A DNA stretch of 64,000 nt from Cylicocyclus nassatus (Eukaryota > Nematoda > Chromadorea > Rhabditida > Strongylidae): NCBI GenBank assembly GCA_958299035.1, contig CATQJL010000316.1:48109585-48173584 (forward strand), read 5' to 3'. Position numbers and translations under genes: made by a program. The notes under the pieces are model-generated. The model worked only from the letters and a program-made list of their open reading frames with translations, made no database searches and was not told the DNA's origin. Positions 1-12,910 of this stretch are shown here, one piece after another (the first letter of the stretch is position 1; every line of letters begins with the position of its first letter).

Positions 1-245
1 CGGCGACGACCCCGCCCTCGGGCGATGTCGTACGAGTTGTGGCGGCGACCGTCGTTGACGAGCTGCGGAAACACGAATGAATGACCGGGCGGGAACTAAG
101 CGGTGAACGCCAACGACCAACGCCTCGAAAGCGTCGCGACCCACGTCAAAGCAAATCGAGCATAGCCAAAGCACGAACTGAGCTGCAGGATCAACGAGAA
201 AAAGAGAAGAGCAGAGGTTATCCTGCGGGTATTCAGGAGTACTGA
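1..245. other. GC-rich block, possible exon at left edge
   Basis: The first 235 bases are far richer in GC than the flanking DNA. On the plus strand one frame is open from base 3 to a TGA at 78-80 and then, in the same frame, from an ATG at 81 to a TGA at 243-245 (54 residues, very rich in Arg, Lys, Gln and Glu). On the minus strand one frame is open from an acceptor-like site (pyrimidine-rich tract ending CTGCAG near 192-197) to the window edge, about 60 codons. Either could be an exon of a gene continuing to the left. It could also be a CpG-like promoter or a GC-rich repeat. The family is not recognised and the strand cannot be decided. Confidence 0.3.
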
Positions 246-2820
246 GATTAAGGCCGTGTTTGCTGTGGGAATTCGTTATTCATGCAATGTGGTATTTTAG
301 AGAATTGAGAACAGTGGGCACTGCCCTACAGCTCATGATTCAGGACTACGTCTTTACTTTTTTTGTTACCGAGTGAAGTTTAGTCCAAAAAACACTTATA
401 AACCCAACTTATGCAACTTCGAATTAGGCTTTTAGAAGAAGTCTTTGAGAAAATCGCGTGCTTATTTTTCGTACAGTTTTACGAGAGAGTGGTCTGAATT
501 TAATCAAGCCATTCCAAACAAGCTGTATCATTGCACTTGCCTTGGAATGCTGATATTAAATTCATATCTGCTATGCGCCCATCTAGAAATCATGAGCACT
601 TATATCAGAATATGAAAATTTATCCCCTATTTGAGTTTACGGAAACTAGTCTGAGAGCGACCAAAGTTAAGGCACTTTTGAATGACCAAATTACTTTGAG
701 ATGGTCGCTTAGCAGATAAACTTACACTTGAGCAGCGTCTTGGATGGTGCATAGCTTGCTTGGATGGCTGGTTAAGTTTTGGCCATTTCATTTTTAATTA
801 GTTCCTGGATTTGTTAGTGGCTTAATATTTTCTTGTAGAAGGCATTTCGCCGAAACGTTGTCCAAAACATTCTTATATAACATTCGCTGCTCAAGCAAGA
901 TTAAAGAATGACTCTTTGGAATGTATCCCAAAATTTGCATTTTGCTATACAAAAATCCATTATATAAAGTCATTTTAGTCGACTATAGTTGAGAAAATTG
1001 GGGAGACCTGTTATGCAGGCTTCCTTACTTTTTTTATTTCAAAAGACAGCCAAATTCTTGCCGAAAACTGATTGCTAAGCTACGATGGTTAGACTACATA
1101 TCAAATTTACAACAGCCATTAGAAATGCTTGGCTGCAGAAATTTCATACTTCATGCCAAATAAAAAGATTTGCGTTTATGGCGCCATGCATGCTCCACAA
1201 TTTTCTCTCCTCAAAATATACATCATTCGTGATTCTGAAAGGTTTTTCATCGTGAAGAAAATTAGTACTGCATCATGTTTGCTTCATGACCATTAATGGA
1301 TTCAAAAAAATCCGAGATTTTAGGAACTATAATTTACTGTGAGCGGCTAAGAGAAATAACTCGATGCGCAGTAAGAGGTTCGAACTTATGCCAAAAGGTA
1401 CGTAAGCTGCTCATTAGCTATTGTTTGACACTATTTTATACTTAAAGATATGCATTAAAACGCAAGCGTTTAGACAATTTTTCTACGAAGTCAAAATGCT
1501 CAAATTTATCATCTACCGCTTTAGCTTCAAATTATTCTCGCAAAGAATTTGAGAGAAACAAACTATTTATCGAGTTAGGCGATAAATTCATGATTTGGTT
1601 TCTCTAAAAATGGTTATCAGGCGATAAACAAGTGATACTGGTAAGGTCCCAAGATAGGGAAAGTTTGACGCAGCCCTTACAAAGTTCTAGAAGAGATGTT
1701 CTCAACACTGATTGCGTACGATCTAATAATGGAAAGGACAAACCAACTCATCTTGCTGATAGTAGTCGCCGCTAGCAATTACGTTCAAATTGCCTACGCT
1801 TTCAATCAAGTTAGAATGATTCGAAACTGGGGAAAGTACGAGTGAATTCTATAGAAAATGGCTACGAGGAGAAAAAATTGAGGTAGACAGGAAATGGCAT
1901 TGTGCAAAACATGAATAGCAAAATGTTTTATTAGAAAAGACATGAGACGTTAGGGTTTTCTCAACAAAAAAGGTGAAATTACAATTTGAAGCTATCAGCC
2001 AATTAGATATTAGGTTGACTAAAAAATAAGTTCGGTTGTTTTTGACAGTTTGTTGAATTGTCACAAATCAATATTGAGAGTACAGGTTTGAAGCTATCTT
2101 TTCACGAAAAAATCCTACTAAATAGCTGTCACATGAATTGTTATAAAGCTCTGAATTTGCATGTCAAAACGAACTTATTTATTAGCCAACCTATTTTCTA
2201 AAGCAAGAGTACCACATAAATGAGGCAAAAGTTCTTGGGTTTCTCACGAGGGCGTGACTTCTATGAGAAAGAGACATCAAAGAAACGTGTAAGTACAAAC
2301 TAGTATTATATTTCCCATGCTAAGAAAATGGGATAAGAAAAGTCTGTAGAAAGGCATAGTCGCTAGTCTGTTTTCGCAGCAACGGAAAACTTTCTTGGAA
2401 TGAGGAAATGAAGCGAATGCCTTTTTATCAGGAAATGTTTACTATTCTAGTCGAAGGCGCTCTACATTTCGGAAATAAACAAAGTTTCCATGTCTCCTCC
2501 GCTAAGCGACATGTGACTTTTAAATCGCAACATTTACAAAAAAATCAAACTTCTTCAATGTCGCTTGCTCAGGAAACGCGGATTAGACGAAGTGTGGACT
2601 AGACAAATTATCCAGACAAGTCTTCAAGATACTTGAAAGTGGTATAGAAGGATAACCATAGGTTTAGCACTTTTTACCGCATTTTGCTTTACCTTTTTCA
2701 AACAAATTGAAATAGTAATCACGATCAGTCTTGGAATGCAACTCAAATCAAGTACGCATTCCTAATAAAGTCATGATTTCGTTGCCGTTTGAACATAATA
2801 TATAAAAATGTGCACCAGAG
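246..2820. other. Intergenic, no gene seen
   Basis: This AT-rich stretch has short ORFs only and none looks conserved. The stretch from about 484 to 620 resembles the left arm of the foldback MITE at 10025-10470 (shared CCATTCCAAACAAGCTGTAT and following bases), so it is probably a solo or truncated copy. Confidence 0.4.
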
Positions 2821-3103
2821 GATGTCGATCTCCTAGTGCGAAGCTGCGATTTTGCCACTAATCGCAAAAGTGCGAATTTTAACAGCCTGCAAAAATAAAT
2901 CAAATGCGATAAAGTTTTGCAAAAAGCTGTGGTGAAGTGCGGAAGCCTAAATCAGCGCGTTGAAGGGCAAGCAAAACGACTCAGGGGAAATTCGTTTCCT
3001 TCCGTTGATCGAACCTTAAAAGCCAATCAAAAGCGCATTCGCGAATTACGTGAGCAAAAAACTACGAACTTTACCGGATAAACGCAGATATGGTTTGAAT
3101 ACA

Positions 3104-3166
3104 CTTTTTCAGTACTTGCTGAGCTTGAACAAGATTGGTATAACAACTCAGCAAGTACCGAAAAAG
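3104..3166. repeat. Small hairpin with 20-bp arms
   Basis: Arms at 3104-3123 and 3147-3166 are inverted copies with one mismatch around a 23-base spacer. The pairing does not extend beyond the arms, so it is a simple inverted repeat. It is shorter than a typical nematode pre-miRNA and nothing else supports a transcript. Confidence 0.5.
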
Positions 3167-3848
3167 CTTCCAAAAGCGAGGCCAAAATCCAAGGAAAAAC
3201 CTTCGCCTCACTAAGAGGTTTGTATACAGAAAATAAGATGAAGATTTGCTTGAAGGAAGCGTCTTGGCGAGCAGCTGGACTTTTCATAATTGGTTACAAT
3301 TCTTCATGTACACCAAAGCCAAAGAAGCAGCTCACATGTTACATTCTTGGCTGAAAAATTCAGGTCCCAACTCTCGCCCAAACCGTACTCTTCGCTACCT
3401 GTCCAATCACAATCCTGCGCAGTACGCTGATTGCTCACCATGAAAAAAGAACTAAGCGGGGATTATAGAATTGTCGGTTTGGCACTGTGTTTGTGGAGGC
3501 CTCATCATCACATACCCGCATAAAAAGTTCAATCCCCAAGTTACGAAACCTATCATATGCAAAGTTACATAATGAGCCTTTTTTTTCACCCTCCTATCAG
3601 TCGGCAAAGCTCTTTTTTACCCTGTTTGAGAGCTTCTTCACTCTGTTGTTTACTTGAATCCCTATTAGGGATTAGATGAACAATGTCAGAAGTGTCACTT
3701 TATCATCAACTCGTCAAAAGGTATAATAATGTCAAATAATTTACTAGCTACGATAACATCTCAAAAGATTATTACTTTTCTCATTTGTCCTCCTGACAGG
3801 TATTTATCCGCTCCCTTCACAAAAAGTTTGACGTTCTCCACCTTTTAT

Positions 3849-4140
3849 CTGCTAATGACAGTTGGCAATTAGGGTATCAACATTCATTTGAGCTAAAATG
3901 TTTACAAGGTGGAGTTGATGATGTCTGAATTGAAGAAATTGGCTAAGTTATAACAATTCGCTATGATTATTTGTATGATTGAATTTTTTTTTGATTTCTC
4001 AAAAAGCTGTCAGTCTTTGAGAGCAAAAAACTTACCTATTGCTTGCTAATGATAGCTGACAATTAGGGTTAAGCATTGAGATAAGATGTTTGCAAGGTGA
4101 AGTTATGATGTTTTACAGACTGAAGAAATTGAAAGAAGTG
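3849..4140 (+). repeat. Diverged direct duplication
   Basis: Two direct copies about 198 bp apart (near 3849-3945 and 4047-4130) share GCTAATGA-AGCTGACAATTAGGG-type sequence followed by a TTTACAAGGTG/TTTGCAAGGTG block and GAAGAAATTG. They are diverged by scattered substitutions and small indels. No ORF is associated. Confidence 0.5.
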
Positions 4141-4959
4141 CAGCGAAGTGATTGGTGACATGTGACTGAGATCCAATCAAAGAATTTTCTGTAAGTTTAA
4201 TACTCAAATAGCAGCTCCAAGTTGGAAAAGTGGAATAATTCTCTGTAGAAAAGCGATCGAGGACCAGTTGTTATTCGAATTCTGGGAAGTAGCGCTAGAT
4301 TTTACACTTTAGCTGGTGATAAACTAACCAGACGACATTTTCGAAATTTTTGTTGAATGAGTTCAAAGAAAGAAAATTTACGGCAAGCTTACAAATGTTC
4401 GCACACAGGATTGTCCACTTTATGCGAAGCTCATGCTTTTTTCTATGGGAAAAGCAGTGCTGGAAAGTGCAAAATTCGTCATTCGTATTTTGAAATTACA
4501 ATCGCACTCAGTTGGTTCTGATAATGATTACTACGATGCACTTTCGCACGATGAAAATAACTGCAATTAACTTTACTGCTGCTTGGGCAACAGACATTTT
4601 CCCAGAACGAAAAGTCGGTTTCATCAAAAATTCCATTTCTTGCTTTGCAAGCAATTTCCTCAATGTTTGTAGGAATTCTTTGGTGATTTTGAATGCAAAT
4701 CATTGAAGACTTGCCGTTGATTTCGAAGCTTTTGCAAAAATATTCCTCTCTCGAATGCTACATTTTCACTGCATGGATATGAGTTCGATATAGCATACAT
4801 GGAAGTTGAGTATTTATGAAATATCGATATGCAAACGTCCATAATCGCGACTCATAGGCGTTTCAAACTAAAAATGGCAGCAGAGTGCGAAAATGCTCCA
4901 GATATTCGCTGTAATTTGATTTGATACAATAAATCACGTAAATGAATGGTGCTTACATA

Positions 4960-5582
4960 CAGGATGTCTCAAAAGTATGTATACAGTGTTTGATCGTTAG
5001 TATCCCTCTCCTCAAAAAGTCTTTTGCCTAGTTTTAGGTACCACCCTGTAGGGCTGGATTCAACTTAAATTTAGGGTGTTGAGCGAATCACCGATCGCTC
5101 TTCGTTAATGTAGGATTACGGTAGGAACTTCGATAGGGGTTTTATGCGCTTGAGGCCCCTATTTCTCCTCCAAAGTTAAGCAAAAATCCTACACTAGACT
5201 AGCTAGAGCCGCCCAAGCCAAAGACGCGCTTTACAGTTTGCCGCGATGCTTCCTTACTAGTTACGCCAGATAAGCAATAGCTGTTTCTACAATGCTCTAT
5301 GAAATTGTAATTGACCATTTAAAAAGCTTTACAAACTCTTAAAAAGTTGAATAATGAAATCGGAGCGTGAACTACTTTTCAGATTCACGATAAATTACAG
5401 CTAGAAGCTAGAAGTTCCTGCCGTCATTCTACAGTGCTGAAGAGCGATCGGTGATTCGCTCCATGCTGTGAATCTAAGTTGAAACCAGTTCTACAGAATG
5501 GTATCTAAAAGTAGGCAAAAGACTTCTTGAGGAGAGAGATGTTAACGAATAAACAGTGTATAAATACTTTTGGCACACCCTG
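4960..5582. mobile_element. Mariner-type MITE, copy 1
   Basis: The element has long inverted ends: CAGGATGTCTCAAAAGTATG at left and a matching TTTTGGCACACCCTG end at right, flanked by TA on both sides. It is 623 bp. It belongs to the family at 18264-19790 and 51373-52051 (shared TTTGATCGTTA, CTTTTGCCT and CTGTAGGATTACGGTA blocks) but its ends are more diverged. TA target sites and terminal inverted repeats indicate Tc1/mariner superfamily mobilisation. There is no transposase ORF, so it is non-autonomous. Confidence 0.8.
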
Positions 5583-6822
5583 TAGAGTACACATAGTGTC
5601 CACTGTGGGCAAAGTGAGGTCAAAATTGTAGGCTGTGTTGACCTGAGAAATATGGATTAAAAATGAAACATAACGTTGTTCAAAGCGAGGGAAAACATTT
5701 TTGGTTTCTTATGCTCTAACCAAACGCAGATTCAAGCCAATGACAGCCATTCGGTGAACATCGCATGTCCATTTTTCAAAATTTGAATAGCTATCAAGCC
5801 GTTTTTGTAAAAGAATTATAGACTGCATAAGTGCTTATTTCAACAGCTCAGGAGACATACGAGTAGTTGGAAAAAATCAGGGGTTATTTTTGTTCTTCAA
5901 CCCTTTAGCAATAAGAAAGTCAAGAAGAATTTTACATACCGGCAAAGTGCATGCCTCGTCAAAAACGAGGGCAAAATTCAAATGACTTTCAATAGTTATT
6001 CAGTTCGCAAAAGAGTCTACGAATATCCTCGTAAAATCAAGAAAAATGAAAACAGTGGGAAGACGAAAATTGCTAGCTCTTAAAATGTTTCATGTGGTTC
6101 GCAACACTGCTCAAAAGCCAACGGAAGCAATTTCTCAGTCATGGATGCGTGTTTGGCAGTAAATTGTCGCCAACATTCAATGAAAAAAACCACGATAGCC
6201 GTCGACGAGAATAATGAATTTTCATCATTACCGAACAAAAGCGAGCGGGTCAGACGTATAGTTTAGCTGCATCCGCTGAGGATCCCAACAGTCGAAGCTG
6301 GGACCGACAAAAAACTTAAGCTCTTTCACCAAAATTTTGCTAGTTTTTATTACCCATGAACTTTATGGACTGAATATGGCTCAGGAAGGCATCCAAAATT
6401 TCATCTAGACAAGCTTCAATGCAAAAGCTTTAGCGCTCGCTATTAAATCTCATGAAATGTAAAGATAGTTCAGATGAAATAAAACTCAGCAGACATTCAG
6501 AACCATTGATTTCATGTACTCTCACTCTCAAATGGTTCCTTCACGAATATTCAATGCTAATACGAGGTTACGTTGTAGAATCTCTCAAAATGCATCAGAA
6601 ATTATTATATGTGAATGAATAAGTAAAGAACCCAAGTTCTCCAGCACTATTAGGTCGCAGCGTTTAACGATGTCTTGCAACTCCACTGAAGTATGTAGTG
6701 CAATGCTACAAGCGCAATTTTGAAATCGAACCAAAGCATTTTTCAAAAATTGTCAGAGTACAGCAATTAACTCTGCATGTCGAGCCTCCCATTATATTTA
6801 CCTAATTATAGTGGAGTACGAG
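5583..6822. other. Intergenic, nothing recognised
   Basis: AT-rich sequence with no ORF above background, no repeat partner noticed in the window and no RNA gene seen. Confidence 0.4.
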
Positions 6823-7052
6823 CAGGGCTCGGTCCAGGTGGCTTATAAGCAAGCTGGATATCGTTTTTGGGACAAAAAGCTGGGATATCATTTTTGTGGC
6901 CGAAAAGACACAAAAATTGCGACGTTTTTTTGTCGACGTTTCGTTTCCTTAGGGTTTTTTACGTTTAGGGTCGAAGGGAACTTTGTAAAATTCTGCGAGA
7001 ATGAAATAGCGTTTTTTTCTATTTTCGGAAAGCCACCTTGTTTCGACCCCTG
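6823..7052. mobile_element. hAT-type MITE, 230 bp
   Basis: It starts CAGGGCTCGGTCCAGGTGGC and ends with the inverted counterpart GCCACCTTG-TTTCGACCCCTG. Flanking octamers AGTACGAG (6815-6822) and AGTGAGAG (7053-7060) match at 6 of 8 positions, as expected for an aged 8-bp hAT target duplication. Its interior block (CCGAAAAGACACAAAA followed by TTGCGAC) is shared with the copy at 17402-17647. The short ORFs covering it on both strands are by-products of the element. Confidence 0.7.
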
Positions 7053-10024
7053 AGTGAGAGTGGTGGCTAATGGGCAGGAAGGAATATAAGCACGAAAAAT
7101 GAACACTAAGATTATTAGCGAAACAAATGATTTTCTGAGTGCTTCTCTTTTCTAATGGAGAATTCTGCGAGGTAAGAGAACCATATGTGTGATATGTGAA
7201 GGGGTGGCTGAGGGGATATACTCCATAAAGAGAACATTCATCATTCAGAAGACTGACATCATGGGCGTATTCTCGCAAATTTTTGCGAAAACACTCAGAT
7301 TTCCCCGTCCTTTTCTCTTTCATCTGCTCATATTTCTAGAATTGTAAGAAATGGTCGAGAGGAGTGCAAACCGTCAAGGAAGGCAGCTGAATAACTAAAT
7401 ACCATGACTTTCTCTATACAAATTTAGTGTCTCTGTTTCTCAATACTACCATGTTTATCATATGAATGCTTCATGCATTAGTAGTTTCTTAAGAAAGCTC
7501 AAAGTAAAATTTTAAGAAGCTTCTGATTTTCTAAATTCAAATAGAGAAGATTCTCCGATAGAAGGTGCCGCTTTATGTCTCCAGGGAAAAGAATATAAAA
7601 TCTATAAAGCACAAAAATTGTTCACTCTCTTTTTAAAAAAAACAAAAACTTGGCAAACAGAATGAAAGGACATGGAAGGGTTGCTATTCAGCTGCTTGAG
7701 TTCGAAAAAAAAAACGCTCCCGGTGGGAAGAGAAAATAATCTTCTTGGGAAAAAGAAAAACTGGATGTTAAGACCAAAATATCAAGAATCTGTTCTTAGA
7801 TGGGATTGAAATACAATATATATCACTGATCCGCATTTCTAATATTTTATTCAAGGAAAGCTTCTTATGAAACGAAATATGATAACGAGGAAAAACGCTT
7901 AGCTCGAGACGTTATTCGATATAGGACTGAGATTTGCAAAGATATGCAAATTTCAGCTAGAGTTAAGGAATTGCTAAACTAGGAAGTGATAAGGAATACA
8001 GTGTAAGCATAAAATATTTATTGACCTAGAAGGAAATTTTTCGGATTGAGAGACACCACTCATACAAGCTGCAACTGACAGCGCTAGAAATTCACCCATA
8101 AGCAGTCATCTATCCATCTTCGAGAAGTTTCTTCTGATAATGAGACATGACTGCACGCTGGGAAGCCTATTCCCATATGTGAGAACTCCGAGTTAATTTG
8201 AATCTCCAAAAGAACGGGGAGAAGTATTGCTAGACCTTCAGCTGTCATGATGGATCAAAAATGATAGGTGAGAAGAACAAGCCATGCTTGTTTGATGCAA
8301 AGCCAAAGCAAGAAAAAAAAGCGAAGTTAGGGATATATGTCTACATGGCGGATATTTGAAAAAACTGTATTTTTACAATTTGAATGGCTCGGGCTTTAGA
8401 TATGGTTGAGTTGCAGGCATTTCTGGGGAGGTAGGGCCAAATTCAGGACATCAAGTGACACTGACATCCATAAGGAAATTTGAAATACGCAAAAAGTCCG
8501 CGCAAACACGCGTCGTCATAGTTTCTGCCATAACAAAACGATTTCGGATAAGGCCAAATTTAGCTAGAAGCTTCAGAAAAAACAGCAAACTTCTAATTAC
8601 TCTCGCTCTATAAATAAACGCAATGCACTCAGGGGAACGTGAAAAAAAAGGGACGGCTTTGGTGGGGGACATTTTCCAACTAATCCATTCTGATGCTAAA
8701 ATTATATGATATATGCAGTGCATTTCTGTAGATAGTGCTTGTGAGCGGTGCTCCAAGACTGTTACAGTTTCTTTATTGACGGCCAACGTTTCGGCGCTTT
8801 CGCGATTTCTTTCCTTTTTTGAGATCTGCAAAGCATTTGGATAACTAAACCATTTACTCACAACTGTGCTGCCAGAAAAGAATTCTAAGTTCGCAGTTCA
8901 TCTTGTAGCCAAAAAGAAAACTACCTTTAGGTCGTTTATAAAACGTGACGACGGATTTGACAGCGATCTTTGCGCTCACAGAAGCAGAAAACATTCATAC
9001 AAAAAAAATCATCTCGACTCTCAGCTCAGTCACTTCCAAAGTCTTAATGCTGTCATATGTAAGGAGAAAAACCATTCAAATGGAGATGAAAACCAAGGAA
9101 ATGCGGATGCCAAGTGCGTGCGTGTCGGGCGCGGTCGTGCCATTGCCACTATTTTTTGAGTGAACTGTAAAACAAGTGAGGCCATAAATACTCAATGCTG
9201 CCGAAACAAAGATAATAAGAAAAGCTAACAAAAAAATTATTTCATATATATACACTGTCACAAATAAGACTGATAGCACATTTTATACTCACATATTTAG
9301 TCTGATAAAGTTGAAGACATCCCGAAGAAATTTTAAACGTTATCAAAGGTGACGATCCAATCGTTATGCTATTCCTTATTTGATAGAAATATGAAAAAAT
9401 TGAAATAGATATCCAATGACTGCTTTCTATCAGAATGGAACTATTTTTAGTGCTAGAACATAACATTTCGCACGACTACTATTGAGAACAAGGCCCAAAT
9501 GTCGGATGGTTTATGGCTGCTTTTTCTATTTTCATGTTTCTCTTTTCTTTTGGAGTGCTGGTATTGACTACTGCCTTCAAGCTTATTGGAATGGGCAAGT
9601 AAAGAATCATTTAAATAAAGAAAATGAATAATATGGTCGTTGTTATAGTAATTACCTCGTAAGCTTCTGTGCCCAGGCAGCGTCAATGTCTGTGTGTGGT
9701 GGTTTGAGGCTGTACTCACTTGACTGACGTGTGCGCATGAGAATGCGATGCCAACGTGTAATTTTCTAGAATTCGAAAATAGAAATTGTAAGAAATATAA
9801 CCTCTAACATAACGAGCACAAACAGAAAACCAATGATCCTGGCTGATGAACTAATTTGCATTCTAGGCGCGAAATGAGAACGAGCAAAAATTCGCTTAAT
9901 TAGACGAAGGACCAAGATAATGGCTTAATCAACAGAATTATGCATGAATGCCCCTGATGTTGCCTTATTGTGATTAGAATGAGAAATTGCACCCAATAAG
10001 CTTGGAATGAGAGAATGCTAAAAA
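7053..10024. other. Intergenic, no gene supported
   Basis: AT-rich sequence. A minus-strand ORF of 136 codons (8451-8861) and a plus ORF of 97 codons (8866-9159) occur here, but neither has recognisable motifs, splice-site support or a poly(A) signal. Nothing else is seen. Confidence 0.35.
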
Positions 10025-10470
10025 GGGAATAGTCGGAAATTAACCCAGCCATTCCAAACAAGCTGTATATCATCGGAATAGCTTTGAATTGCTGATTTGT
10101 ACTTTGCTTATTATCTGCAGAACGACTATTTCGAAGGATTTATGAGCGCTCGAATATGAGGAATTATTCGAATTTCAACGACTATATTTCGTTGAAATGC
10201 ATCCAGAAGGCGCGGATTTACAGCGGCTATGGGTATTCTGATTACAAACAAGAAGCACATTTACCAAAAACCTAGATAAATGTAGTTGCAACGCGTTTCG
10301 TGGAATATGCGTTACAGAATACTCGACAAATCGCAAATTTAGACGCTCATAATTCCTCCCAGAAAGTCGTCCGGCAAATGAAAAACATATATTTGAGATC
10401 AGCATTGTAAAGCGAGTCCGATGATATATAGCTTGTTTAGAATGGCTGAGTTAAATTGACTATTCCAAGC
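10025..10470. mobile_element. Foldback MITE, about 446 bp
   Basis: The left arm (GGGAATAGTC, then CAGCCATTCCAAACAAGCTG) is mirrored by the right arm ending ...GACTATTCC. Pairing covers roughly 60-80 bases per arm with scattered mismatches. A partial relative lies near 484-620. The target-site duplication is not clear. No coding capacity is seen. Confidence 0.65.
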
Positions 10471-12299
10471 TCAAGAATGAAACATTTTTTTGTCAAGAGC
10501 GCCTTATATTACACTGGATTTTCACAAACAGAGGAAAGGATGATGCAGGGCTTCTGCCCATATCTATAAAGCTCATTATCAAAGCCGCATGCACAAAAAA
10601 AAGATGTGAGTCTAGATTCGAAGTGATTGCATTTTCAATTAGCTTGCGATATCCACAAGAGGTAAAAGAAAGCTTGCTAAAATGGAAAAGAGAAACGATC
10701 CATCGAGCGCATTAGCATAGAATCTCTTCGTCCGAATCATTCGAGCCTGTCGGATAGAGACCGAGACATACAATATAAGCGAAAGCCATGAGAAGATATC
10801 CAAAAAGCCAATGCAATACGTCAATATGGTGACGCCATATTGACGTGTAAGTCTCAAACTCACTATTGTGATTGGAAAGTAAGTTATGGTTTTTTTTTAT
10901 CGACGTAATTACAGAAAAAAACAAAAACTTCCTTCCGAAAAATTGTAGCCTAGGTTTGGTAGGTAGCATCAGTTTTTTAACCTCAAGCTGATATGCTTTA
11001 AACAAGTTCATACAGTTTTTTCCGTTCCCCTGAAAAGTGTATACTCGCGCAGATTTATCATAAAGATTGATAAGACATCAGAGCACGAATTTTTACCAGT
11101 TCCTGCTTTGGTTCAAAATTAGCTCCAATAAAAAATTGGAATCAGTAAGCACATTTCTTGGACTTATCTCCAACTTGCAGCCAGATTTTTATATAATGCC
11201 AGACACAAAAAAAAACAAGGATGCTTTACTATTACCGTATTTTGAGATATTCAAAGTTTTCCATCGGATCGAAATGTTCAAGAAATATTGCACTCGAACA
11301 ACATAATAAACAGTTTCACATCGAAAAAGAGGTCAAACTACAATGGAAATTGTAGTCAATGGATTGTAGCGTGAAGCTCCATAAGAAATTCTATTATCTA
11401 CCGTTTTTGTCAAATGGGAAATTGTTCTCGCATTACACGCAGCGACCTCGAGGAAAACATTTATGTTGCGAAAGGTCTGAAAATTTCAGTATCAAAAATG
11501 ATTTGTTCAAATGTGGAAGCTCACAAGATTTATCAGAGAATTAGGGGGTGGGGCATATAAACTCCCTCACATCCAAAAACTTCAAAAATTGCAAATATGA
11601 ATCCAGCTTCGTCAAAAATACTGCTCTTGTTATGGTGATAATTCACGAGCTTAAGAGTATGAGCAAAGCTGCAGCTTGAACATTTCAAACGATACAAGAA
11701 AATATTCCAGCAAGACCTTTCGATTGCAGTCTTATTGTTACACAAGAATGTGGCTGTGTTTCTAGGTTTTCGCCTACAACGCCACCTGTGCGTGGGATGA
11801 ATGATAAATGTGACTCACATTATCTTCTTAAAAAAAGGAGAAGAAGCACAAAGGCATAGTTGAATATAAGCGAAGACAATTTCACCCGTAATTTGTTAAG
11901 ATAAAAGTGAGGGTTTACTGTTCTCCTCCATAGCGCCTGGAGCACTAACGCAGTATCATTTTGCTCTCTCCTCCCCCCCCCCCCGCTCATCATCTTCATT
12001 TCGTGCTCAAAAAATCTTCACATTTTTTTGCCTAATTTGTATTGCCACCAAGGATGATTCAAGTAGGCATGGCAAAAAACCTGCAGAGCTTTTCTGATTA
12101 ACAGTTGAAAAGTTTCGCTTTTACTGACAAGCCAATGAATATTCGTTTCAATGTAGGAAAATTCATTTATCTGGAGCTTAAAATGAGAATGAAAAGCAAG
12201 CTCAGGCGCATACGATTATATGGGGGAAAGCTCCATTAGATGATTACCACAAAAATTATCTTATTTTCTTTGCGCAAAAATGATGGCCGGAAAATATTA
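10471..12299. other. Intergenic, nothing recognised
   Basis: AT-rich with low-complexity patches, including a short poly(C) run near 11973-11986. The ORFs here (up to about 99 codons) show no family resemblance and overlap each other on both strands. Confidence 0.35.
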
Positions 12300-12910
12300 G
12301 GTTGTCCCATAAGTCTTTTCATTTCTGAGTTTTCGCTATATACTCTTGTATACTAGATGCCCTTAGAAGTACTACCGTAGACTTTTGGCTCTCTATATGC
12401 TCTGGTTCACGAGAAATATTAGATTTAGCTTTCTGCATTTGGGTTTTTCACGCTTACATCAACATTTCTCGCGAACCAGAGCTTGTATAGAGCTAAAAAA
12501 ATACAGTTGTACTTCTAAGGGCTTGTAGTATACAACTGTCAGTGTAAGAACAGCACAGCATCACTTTGGTAAAAACAGGAAAATTTTCGGTTTCTTGATT
12601 TCTAGCTGATAAAAAAATGCAGCAAGAGCACATATGAATGTCTTATGTGGAATGTATATACGTGAGCAAGTTTGAGGTTTGTAGGATTTTTTTGAACGAA
12701 GATATAAAAAAATTTCGGTTTTCTGGCCATCCGAAACTTTTTAGATTTTGGTTTAAAACTCGAGATAGACTAAAGCTTGTGCAAAAGCGTAAACACCATC
12801 TTATAGAGCTTGCTTTGCCCCATCGAATGGTATCCTGATGTCTATTCAGAATGAGAAGTGTGTGACTTATTATACCGAAAACTCAAAAATGAAAAGACTT
12901 ATGGGCAACC
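12300..12910. mobile_element. Mariner-type MITE with TTAGGTTGTCCC ends
   Basis: Ends are inverted over about 35 bases: GGTTGTCCCATAAGTCTTTT at left, AAAAGACTTATGGGCAACC at right, flanked by TA. A second inverted pair lies inside (GTACTTCTAAGGGC and GCCCTTAGAAGTAC; TCTCGCGAACCAGAGC and its near-match). At 611 bp without a transposase it is a non-autonomous Tc1/mariner-type element. Confidence 0.85.

Noticed and set aside
8451..8861. 136-codon minus-strand ORF
   Set aside because: No recognisable motif, splice context or poly(A) signal; AT-rich DNA of this length gives such ORFs by chance.
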